In this document: positions 8,014 to 17,628 of the stretch, piece after piece
How the letters are laid out: each line of letters starts with the position of its first letter
Numbering within the stretch: the first letter of the stretch is position 1
From: Tepidamorphus sp.
GTDB lineage: Bacteria; Pseudomonadota; Alphaproteobacteria; Rhizobiales; Tepidamorphaceae
Direction of reading: 5' to 3'
Assembly: GCA_028280885.1 (NCBI GenBank)
Contig: JANQKY010000121.1
Location: forward strand, 1-40,783
Length of the DNA stretch: 40,783 nt
Notes under the pieces: model-generated
Database searches by the model: none
Told to the model about the DNA's origin: nothing
The model's input: only the letters and a program-made list of their open reading frames with translations
Made by a program: the position numbers and the translations under genes

Positions 8014-8580
8014 ATGCAGATCAGGTCCTTGCGTCTTGTCACCGCAGCGGCGTCCGTTGCCGTCGTCGCGCTGGCCCTATCCTTAGGCAATGGCGCCCAG
8101 GCGCAAACGGCCACCAACCTGAAATGCAATGGCTGCGTCGGCAAGAAGGACGTGGGCGACGGCGCGATAACGAAAAACAAGCTTTCCAGGGGTGCCAAGC
8201 CGGCGGCAGTCACCGACAAGATGGGCGATTCCACCGGGCTGATCAGCGGCGAGGAAAAGATCGTGTTGACGAAAAAGGTCACGGTGAAATCGAAGGGGCA
8301 ACTGATCGTCACCGCGCATATTGGATATTCGCTCAATACCGGCCAAGGGCTCTATTGCCAGGTCACGCTCAACGACCCGGTTTTTTCATTTGCACAACCG
8401 ACCAGATATCATTTCAACGACGGCGGTTTCGTCAACATAACCGGTTCGATTCAAAGGCTTTTCAAGAACGTTCCCGCCGGCAAACACAAGGCGAGGCTCA
8501 TCTGCAACGCGGATGCGGGCGATTCGATAAATGTGTCCCTTCCCGACATGATCGTGCTCTTCGTGCCCGATCTGCTTTGA
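8014..8580 (+). CDS. Secreted protein of unknown function
   Basis: A 188-residue protein, unrecognised. The ATG at 8014 has GGGAG ten bases upstream and begins a clear signal peptide ending in ALSLGNGAQAQ (cleavage after about residue 31). An in-frame upstream ATG at 7972 has no such site. Just after cleavage comes LKCNGCVGKKDVGDGAITKNKL. This is like the short C-x2-C, DVGDGAIT, KL segments that occur in secreted or fibre-like proteins before a beta-rich domain. The rest reads as a beta-sandwich: KVTVKSKGQLIVTAHIGYS, a cysteine in YCQVTLNDP and another in ARLICNADAG that could pair. No function can be assigned. It stands alone between a convergent-free gap and a repeat block. Confidence 0.65.
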   Translation: MQIRSLRLVTAAASVAVVALALSLGNGAQAQTATNLKCNGCVGKKDVGDGAITKNKLSRGAKPAAVTDKMGDSTGLISGEEKIVLTKKVTVKSKGQLIVTAHIGYSLNTGQGLYCQVTLNDPVFSFAQPTRYHFNDGGFVNITGSIQRLFKNVPAGKHKARLICNADAGDSINVSLPDMIVLFVPDLL

Positions 8581-8605
8581 GTTAGGTCCCGGATCGAAAC
8601 CACTG

Positions 8606-9010
8606 CTGTCCGGTTCAGGGGGAATGGGGCTTCTGGTTTCAGCCTGGCCACCCCCTTCGGCCGTCATCCCCGGACGTGTTCCGGGCAACTGTGTTCAGGG
8701 ATTTCAGGGACGGGGCCGACAAATACCGCTGTGGGAGAATGGGCCGCTGCCTGTCCATCGTCATCCCGGACGGCCGGCAGGCCGAGCCGGGATCAGGGAG
8801 CCACCGATCCATCGACGGAGAACACCAGCGTGCGCCCGGGTTCCCCGATCCCGGATAGTCGCTGGCGCGACTTCCGGGATGACGAGGGAGAGGGATGCGC
8901 CCCGCGGCAACCCGTACAACCGTCATACCCGGACGTGTTCCGGGATCTATGACCACAGTGGCCAGCGACTGTGCTCATGGATTGCCGGGACAAGCCCGGC
9001 AATGACACGG
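8606..9010. repeat. Intergenic mosaic repeat block 2
   Basis: The whole gap of about 490 bases between the secreted protein and ssb is made of repeats. A leader (8606-8650, TGTCCGGTTCAG and TTTCAGCCTGGCCACC) matches leaders at 29241 and 31357. A truncated element A follows (8664-8710). Positions 8758-8882 carry two B elements in inverted order; the right one (8848-8880) folds as a long hairpin. Positions 8922-9006 carry an 85-bp element A with a shortened core that ends in GCCAGCGACT, the orientation seen at 47-72. No coding potential was accepted here. Confidence 0.8.
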
Positions 9011-9069
9011 AGGGGGAATGGCGGGATCAGCAGTATCCGGACCGGGGCGCGCCCGGAACGAACCGGACC

Positions 9070-9576
9070 TCAGAACGGGATGTCGTCGTCCATGTCGGAG
9101 GGGAAGCCGCCGCCCCCTGAGCCACCTCCCGAGCCGCCGCCCGAACCACCGCCGCCCTGCATCGGACCGGACCGGCCGAAATCGGACCCGCCACCGCCGA
9201 AATCATCACCGCCGCCACCGCCCGAGCGGCTGTCCAGCATCGTCAGCGTGCCGTTGAAGTTCTGCAGCACGACCTCGGTCGAATAGCGGTCCTGACCGGA
9301 CTGGTCCTGCCACTTGCGGGTCTGCAACTGGCCCTCGACGTAGATCTTGGAGCCCTTGCGCAGATACTGTTCGACGATCCGGCACAGCCCCTCGCTGAAG
9401 ATGACGACGCGGTGCCATTCGGTGCGCTCGCGGCGCTCGCCAGAATTGCGGTCGCGCCAGGTCTCCGTCGTCGCAAGCCGCAGGTTGGCGATCGGCCGGC
9501 CGTCCTGCGTGCGCCGGATCTCCGGATCCGCACCGAGATTGCCGATGAGGATCACCTTGTTGACGCTGCCCGACAT
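9070..9576 (-). CDS. ssb: Single-stranded DNA-binding protein
   Basis: A 168-residue SSB. The N-terminal OB fold (about 1-110) has the standard start MSGSVNKVILIGNLGADPEIR, then ANLRLATTETWRD, TEWHRVVIFSEG and KIYVEGQLQTRKWQD. The C-terminal part is a glycine-rich linker (GGGGSGGGSGGGSGG type) ending in DMDDDIPF, the acidic tip that binds repair and replication partners. It coats single-stranded DNA during replication, recombination and repair. GAGAGGGA lies upstream of the ATG. It lies near uvrA, as in many proteobacteria, but here a RidA-family gene separates the two and no GTTC-N7-GTTC box is visible in the 200 bases upstream of ssb. A hairpin CCGGCCC/GGGCCGG (9608-9629) lies in its leader. 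Confidence 0.97.
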   Translation of the reverse strand: MSGSVNKVILIGNLGADPEIRRTQDGRPIANLRLATTETWRDRNSGERRERTEWHRVVIFSEGLCRIVEQYLRKGSKIYVEGQLQTRKWQDQSGQDRYSTEVVLQNFNGTLTMLDSRSGGGGGDDFGGGGSDFGRSGPMQGGGGSGGGSGGGSGGGGFPSDMDDDIPF

Positions 9577-9780
9577 GCCTGTTCCCTCTCGTCATCCGGC
9601 TGGCCAACCGGCCCTGATATCCGGGCCGGCCGTCCTGTACCGGTCGTCCTGTCTTCCGGGTCCGTTTCGTCCAGCCTCAGGACACGGGCCCGCCGCGGCG
9701 CGACCCTATCGCGATCGCACCGCCCCGTCGCCCCGGACCGCCCGGGAATTCGCCTTTTCCACAGGTGTGATCTGAAAAAA

Positions 9781-10188
9781 TCAGGACGGGAAGACCGCGG
9801 TCGCCTCGATCTCGATCATGAAATCCGGCAACGCCAGGGCCTGGACGCCGATCCAGGTATTGGCCGCGGGCGTGACATCGCCCCAGAACGCGCCGAGTTC
9901 CGGCCCGACCGCCTGGAGCTTCTCGACATCGTGATCGACCACATAGGTCCGGATCCGCACGATATCCTCAACCCCCAGGCCCGCCTCGGCGAGCACGGTC
10001 TTGAGATTGGCGAGGCATTGCCGGGCCTGCAGCGCGATATCGTCGCCGCCGACGACCGTCATGTCCTTGTCCCAGGCGACCTGCCCGGACAGGTGCAGCA
10101 GCCGGCCCGGCGCGCTCTCCACCGCGTGGGAAAAGCCATACTGAACGGAATTGTAAAGAGACTCCGGATTGATGCGCTTCGCCGTCAT
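9781..10188 (-). CDS. RidA-family protein lacking the usual arginine
   Basis: A 135-residue protein of the RidA/YjgF/UK114 trimeric fold. RidA enzymes hydrolyse reactive imines and enamines made by PLP enzymes. Family patterns are LHLSGQVAWD (31-40), QARQCLANLKTVL (54-66), DIVRIRTYVVD (75-85) and LALPDFMIEIEATAV (118-132). In classical RidA the segment before the last strands is PARS, with the arginine that binds the substrate carboxylate. Here it reads PAANTWIGV, with Asn110 in that place. This points to one of the Rid subfamilies without imine deaminase activity. The ATG at 10188 has AAGGGG upstream; the ORF extends 41 codons further but without a usable site. It lies between ssb and uvrA. 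Confidence 0.85.
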   Translation of the reverse strand: MTAKRINPESLYNSVQYGFSHAVESAPGRLLHLSGQVAWDKDMTVVGGDDIALQARQCLANLKTVLAEAGLGVEDIVRIRTYVVDHDVEKLQAVGPELGAFWGDVTPAANTWIGVQALALPDFMIEIEATAVFPS

Positions 10189-10349
10189 ATCATCCCCTTT
10201 GCCATCGCCCTTTATCATCAATCGCCGAAACCGGCCGCGCCGACCGTATTGCGCCCGAAGCGGCAGCGTCAAGTGAGCGCGGCATCGGGTGGCCAACCGC
10301 TCGCCCGTCACCGCACGAACCTCTCCGGCCCCTGTTTACATCTACAAAT

Positions 10350-10364
10350 GTTCTTATAATGTTC
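10350..10364 (+). promoter_or_regulatory. LexA (SOS) box over a TATAAT promoter element
   Basis: GTTC (10350-10353), seven bases TTATAAT, GTTC (10361-10364) is an exact match to the alphaproteobacterial LexA operator GTTC-N7-GTTC. A perfect -10 hexamer TATAAT (10355-10360) lies inside it on the plus strand, pointing at uvrA. No good -35 with 16-18 spacing is seen (TTTACA at 10335-10340 gives only 14). LexA bound here would block RNA polymerase directly. The predicted transcript would have a leader of about 250 bases before uvrA. No other element was found in that leader (10367-10617). Confidence 0.75.
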
Positions 10365-10617
10365 CAATCCTGTTTGCAACAGCAATGATTCGCCTTCCCT
10401 GCAATCCGGCCAGCTCCGATGCGCGTAATCGAAGACAGCACGCCACATGGCGCCCATTCCCGCGAAAGGCTTCTAGTGGCCGGACCGCTGCCCTATACTC
10501 CGGCCCGTATCGGGAGGCGATCGTCAGGCTTTCCGCTTCTCCCATCCGCCCGGCGCAAGCCCGGACCGCAACCCGGCCGCCGGCGGCACACGCACAGACA
10601 GAGCGCTTGAACGCAAG

Positions 10618-13506
<2,889 letters not shown>

Positions 13507-13580
13507 TAGATGGACGGATACAGATCGTTTTACTAATCTAATATCTAAGTGACGCCGTTTGCACAATCTGAGACTAGACT

Positions 13581-15299
13581 ATGCCTGTTTTCCTGGAAGC
13601 CCTAGCACTACAATTCTATCGCGGTATTGGGCCGCAAATTCAAAAAATTGGACCATTCGGAAGCCTTAATTTTTTTCTAGGCCCTAATAATTCCGGGAAA
13701 TCTACTATACTCACATTTATCAAAAATCACCTCAAAACACCAACAGTTCAACCAACAGATTTAGATGTATATACAGGGGCTGAAACCGCCCCCTCCATAG
13801 CCCATGTCGGAATCAATTTAGATTCATTTAAAGACAATATAAACTCAGAAGTCCAGAGGAATTACCCATTTAATATTGAGCCGATAATCAATAAGCTCTG
13901 CGAATTATTATCTGATGAAGGAATTATTTGGGTTAATTTGTCATTTGATAGCGGGCCAAATAGAATTGCCAATCCATTTTCTGAAGCAGATATTAGAGAG
14001 GCAGGCATCGAACCGAGAGACATACAAGAATTGTGGAGCAAACTCGAAAATGCTTACAGTGGCGGAGACATAAGCAGCTGGATCGATCGAATCCACAGTA
14101 TTTTCCTTTCGTATCAAAAACTCTCTTTTCCAAATATAGAAATAATCCCAGTGTTTCGGGAGATAGGCCCAAAATCTGAAGATTTTTCTGATTTTAGTGG
14201 TAAAGGGCTGATCGACAAGCTAGCTGAAATACAAAACCCAGATTACAATAAAAGAGAAGATAGATTAATATTTGATAGCATAAATGAGCTTCTAAAGTAC
14301 GCTACAGGACACTCGGAAGCAGAGATTGAAATACCTGCAGAACGCAATCATATACTTGTTCATATGGACGGACGAATTCTGCCACTCCCATCTCTGGGCA
14401 CCGGAATACATGAAGTTATTATGATTGCATCGTTCTGCATGACAACACGTCATAGCATAATATGCATCGAAGAACCTGAAATACACCTGCACCCTGTTCT
14501 TCAAAGAAAAATGATCGATTATATAAGAAAAAATACAGATAATCAGTATTTTATTGCAACCCATTCACCCGCCTTTATTGATACCCCTAATGCAAATATA
14601 TTTAAAGTTACAAACAGTAAAAACCAATCATACATACAGTCCGCTGTATCAAGCAATCAAAAACTTGCAATCTGCACGGATTTAGGAGTCCATGCTTCCG
14701 ATATAATGCAAGCCAATTCCGTGATATGGGTCGAAGGTCCTTCAGATCGCATATATCTCAGATGGTGGCTAGCAAAAGCAGCCCCCAGCTTAAAAGAAAA
14801 TATTAGTTATGCCATAATGTTTTATGGTGGAAGAAACTTGAGCCATCTGAGCGCCGACGAAGAAACCATAGATGATTTCATTTCACTCCGACACTTGAAT
14901 CGATATTCAGCGATTTTAATCGATAGCGATAAAGATAAACCTCAATCGAAATTAAATAAAACCAAAAGCAGGATTGCGCAAGAATTCAAAGAGAGCTCCG
15001 GATTTGCATGGGTAACGCAAGGTCGAGAGATTGAAAACTATATCGAATATGAAACAATTCAGAGAGCGGTAGCGAGCGCGCATCCAAGGATATACGCAGG
15101 CCCACTTGAGGGCAGTAGATATCAGCATGCCTTGCATTTCGCACGCAAGGGGTCAACTGGCGATCGGGTAATCGAAACGACAGTTGACAAGGTAAAAGTC
15201 GCAAAGATTGTATGCGAGGGGGAACCAAATTTGGATATTTTGGACCTAAAGAGTAAATTATCTGATCTGGTTTCGATGATTCAAGCCGCAAATGGATAG
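13581..15299 (+). CDS. OLD-family ATPase/TOPRIM nuclease (horizontally acquired)
   Basis: A 572-residue protein of the overcoming-lysogenization-defect family: an ABC/SMC-like ATPase joined to a TOPRIM nuclease, known in phage P2 Old and in several phage-defence systems. Seen: Walker A GPNNSGKST (34-42); a degenerate signature LPSLGTGIHE (268-277); Walker B IICIEEPEIHLHP (293-305); ATHSP (326-330); TOPRIM start VIWVEGPSDRIYLRWW (381-396, Glu385); the acidic motif AILIDSDKDKP (444-454); and GREIENYIEY (481-490). All catalytic landmarks are intact. No UvrD-like helicase (GajB) lies next to it, so it fits a stand-alone OLD protein rather than Gabija. Sample lines counted by hand have about 35-38% GC against about 70% in uvrA, and codons are AT-rich, so it is recently acquired. 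Its last 8 bases overlap the next gene. Confidence 0.85.
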   Translation: MPVFLEALALQFYRGIGPQIQKIGPFGSLNFFLGPNNSGKSTILTFIKNHLKTPTVQPTDLDVYTGAETAPSIAHVGINLDSFKDNINSEVQRNYPFNIEPIINKLCELLSDEGIIWVNLSFDSGPNRIANPFSEADIREAGIEPRDIQELWSKLENAYSGGDISSWIDRIHSIFLSYQKLSFPNIEIIPVFREIGPKSEDFSDFSGKGLIDKLAEIQNPDYNKREDRLIFDSINELLKYATGHSEAEIEIPAERNHILVHMDGRILPLPSLGTGIHEVIMIASFCMTTRHSIICIEEPEIHLHPVLQRKMIDYIRKNTDNQYFIATHSPAFIDTPNANIFKVTNSKNQSYIQSAVSSNQKLAICTDLGVHASDIMQANSVIWVEGPSDRIYLRWWLAKAAPSLKENISYAIMFYGGRNLSHLSADEETIDDFISLRHLNRYSAILIDSDKDKPQSKLNKTKSRIAQEFKESSGFAWVTQGREIENYIEYETIQRAVASAHPRIYAGPLEGSRYQHALHFARKGSTGDRVIETTVDKVKVAKIVCEGEPNLDILDLKSKLSDLVSMIQAANG

Positions 15300-17043
15300 A
15301 TATCGACATCGTGGAATTTGGCGGTCGCTCCTACTATTTGGGTGGCTCGTATTTTCAACATACACACTCTTACCTTTTCTGGCTATCGCCCCCGCCCAAG
15401 CCGCCTCCCCCAAACAGATCGCCCGCACCTACGCCAAGTCTGTCGTCGAGGCCGGCGATGCGGTCGGTGTCGGCGCGGCGGTCGTCCGGCTCGGCAGGCA
15501 GCCGGTCTTCGCCACCCATGGCAAGGCCGTGGCGGCCAGCGACAACACGACGGCAGTGAAGTTCTCCTCCGACACCCTGTTCGAGATCGCTTCGATGACC
15601 AAGGTGTTCACCACCAATCTCTACGGCCAGGCGATCGATCGCGGCGACCTGGCGCTGTCCACCAGGCTCGGCGCGCTCGAAACCGAACTTGGATCCCTCC
15701 GCAAGAAAACGGCCAAGATCAGCCTCAAGCAGGTCGGCGACTTCACCGGCGGCCTGCCGGATTATGCGCCCGAATGCGCGGTGTCCAACGTGCCCGGCTG
15801 CCTGCCGAACGGCCGGCCGACCATCGCGCAATATGGCGCCAGCGACTTCCTCGACTTCTTTCAGAACACCACGCCGCTCAACTACCAGACCACGCCGCCC
15901 TCGAAGACCGCGCTGCCCGCCCCTTACGTCTATTCCGATTTCAGCCTCGGCCTGCTCGGCCTGATCCTCGGCAGCAAGGACACGGCGATCACCGACGATG
16001 CCGTCGACGGCTGGTTCAGGCAGGTGAAGAAGAAAATCCTCAAGCCCCTCGATATGGGCGACACCTATCTGAGGGTGCCGAAGCGAAAGGCGGACCGGCT
16101 GGCCGGCGGCTATGATCAGGCCCTGGCGGTCGCAGACGTCGAGAACGGCGCGGTTAGCCGCATCGAGATGCTGGCAAGCGGGGCGTTCTATTCGGCGCGG
16201 CCGAAGGTGCGCATTCGCGGCGGCGGCGGAGCGGGCGCGAAGGCCAAGGCGGTGCTGACCGGCGAACGGATCACGGCGATCACCGTCAAGAACGGCGGTT
16301 CGGGCTACATCCCGCCGGCCGAGATCGAATTCAGCGATGGCGGGGAGACGGAGGAAGCCAGGGCGCACGCGATCATCGCCGACGGCGCAGTCGTCGCCAT
16401 CATGGTGACGAGCCCCGGCAAAGGCTACAAGCAGGTGCCGACCGTGACGATCACCGGCGGCCGCAAGGGCGGCACGGCCGCGACCGCGACGGCCCGTCTC
16501 GTCAATGGCGAGGTCGCCTTTGTCGACATCGAGACGCCCGGCTCCGGCTATGCCGATCCGCTGTCGGTCGTCGTCGCGCCCGGCGCGCCGCAGGAAAGCG
16601 CGATCCCCGTCTGGGCCCCGGCCGGCGCGCTGACGACGAGCCTTGCCGATATGGCAACCTTCGCCGAGGCCGCGCTGACCCAGCCGCACGGCTTTCCCCG
16701 CACGCGGCTGCACCGGGGCTTCGAGATCGCTCAAGCGCCCTATGCCTGCACCGGCCCCGATCCGCGCCTGTCGACCTGCCCGGCGCAGTCGCCGCGGTCG
16801 GGCCTTGCCTGGTCCGTCCTGCCCGCCGACGCAGCGGCCGGCGTCCCGGTCGTCGTCGCCAAGGACGGCGCGCTGGCGGGCTTTACCTCGTTCATGATCC
16901 TGATGCCGAGTAAGGGCCTCGGCGTCGTGGCGCTCGCAAATTCGCGCGAAACGACGATTGCCACCGGCAGCGTCACGGAGGTCGCCCCGCACGTGGCGAA
17001 GAACGTGTTCTGGGCGGTTTATTTCGATAGCGCCAGCCCGTGA
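15292..17043 (+). CDS. Secreted serine hydrolase (beta-lactamase/CubicO type) with inserted GxGY repeats
   Basis: A 583-residue exported protein of the beta-lactamase/penicillin-binding (CubicO) class. A signal peptide ends near AIAPAQAAS (residue 37-39). The active-site SxxK is SMTK (101-104), the second motif is YSD (214-216) and the third KDG (524-526). Between the helical part and the typical APAGALTTSLADMATF (442-457) lies an insertion of about 150 residues (285-433). It is made of four repeats of 38-41 residues, each built as G-x-V-x2-I-x-V-x3-GxGY-x3-P-x-V-x-I-x-GG followed by alternating alanines. Such repeats are known in phage tail and surface proteins and could bind carbohydrate or polymer (inference). 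The substrate is unknown. The start overlaps the end of the OLD gene, and the first 100 bases have lower GC than the rest, so the signal-peptide region may be a junction. Confidence 0.82.
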   Translation: MDRYRHRGIWRSLLLFGWLVFSTYTLLPFLAIAPAQAASPKQIARTYAKSVVEAGDAVGVGAAVVRLGRQPVFATHGKAVAASDNTTAVKFSSDTLFEIASMTKVFTTNLYGQAIDRGDLALSTRLGALETELGSLRKKTAKISLKQVGDFTGGLPDYAPECAVSNVPGCLPNGRPTIAQYGASDFLDFFQNTTPLNYQTTPPSKTALPAPYVYSDFSLGLLGLILGSKDTAITDDAVDGWFRQVKKKILKPLDMGDTYLRVPKRKADRLAGGYDQALAVADVENGAVSRIEMLASGAFYSARPKVRIRGGGGAGAKAKAVLTGERITAITVKNGGSGYIPPAEIEFSDGGETEEARAHAIIADGAVVAIMVTSPGKGYKQVPTVTITGGRKGGTAATATARLVNGEVAFVDIETPGSGYADPLSVVVAPGAPQESAIPVWAPAGALTTSLADMATFAEAALTQPHGFPRTRLHRGFEIAQAPYACTGPDPRLSTCPAQSPRSGLAWSVLPADAAAGVPVVVAKDGALAGFTSFMILMPSKGLGVVALANSRETTIATGSVTEVAPHVAKNVFWAVYFDSASP

Positions 17044-17540
17044 GCTTCAACGATCTCCCGGATTTGCGTTTCGTTGTCGAGCACTTCGCCGTAGACCCAT
17101 CGATAGATATCGAAACGACCGATCAGCGCGCGTGCCTGGAGGGGACCAAAGAGGCCCGTCAGAGCGTTCAGCTCGAGAATACCAATGACAAGATGAAGAT
17201 AGGTACTGTAGGCATCGCGCCCGCCCTGCCCGCCGCCGACCGGAACATCGGGATAGAGAGTGCGCAGATCAGCGATCGCGGCATCCACGGCGTCGATCGT
17301 CGCGCTCAGCCGCCAGTGCAGTTGTTCGTGGACGAAGGTCGCCAGTTGCCGGTCGTCGTCGTCCAGATGACGTGTGTTCAGCGTTAGAACCGGATGGCTG
17401 TGCGGAACAGCGCCACCTTCGATGCGAACCCGCCGCGTTTCGATCAGGTGATCCAGATCATACGCATCCAGAAGCTGCCTGAGTTGCCGCTCTGCAGCCT
17501 TCTCCCGGTCCGATCCGGTCGCAAGCTCGATCTCGATCAT
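17019..17540 (-). CDS. Small HEXXH protein of unknown function
   Basis: A 173-residue soluble protein, unrecognised by name. The region LATFVHEQLHWRLS (67-80) contains HEQLH (71-75), a zinc-metallopeptidase-type HEXXH helix. A possible third ligand is Glu123 in LHLVIGILELNALTGL or His116; this cannot be settled here. No signal peptide is visible, so it should be cytoplasmic. It could be a peptidase or only a metal-binding relative. The 3' end overlaps the convergent serine hydrolase gene by 25 bases. It is divergent from trmFO, with 88 bases between the starts. Confidence 0.65.
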   Translation of the reverse strand: MIEIELATGSDREKAAERQLRQLLDAYDLDHLIETRRVRIEGGAVPHSHPVLTLNTRHLDDDDRQLATFVHEQLHWRLSATIDAVDAAIADLRTLYPDVPVGGGQGGRDAYSTYLHLVIGILELNALTGLFGPLQARALIGRFDIYRWVYGEVLDNETQIREIVEAHGLALSK

Positions 17541-17628
17541 GCCCTTAGCCTCCGCAGTGGAGCTCCAGCAGCCTCCAGATGCTTCGTTTTCTCTTTCCCT
17601 GCGCGCATTCTGTCACTAGATACCCGCC

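Noticed and set aside
9577..9780. LexA box in front of ssb
   Set aside because: A GTTC is present near 9580, but no second GTTC follows at seven bases.
13581..15299. Gabija defence system (GajA)
   Set aside because: The protein has the OLD ATPase-TOPRIM order, but no UvrD-like helicase gene (GajB) is next to it; the following gene is a secreted serine hydrolase.
13509..15311. Direct repeats flanking the OLD gene
   Set aside because: ATGGACGGATACAGATCG and ATGGATAGATATCGACATCG look similar but match only loosely, so they cannot be called attachment or target-site repeats.
15370..16992. Long antisense ORF (540 codons)
   Set aside because: High GC gives long antisense frames; the sense strand encodes a clear serine hydrolase with signal peptide and motifs.
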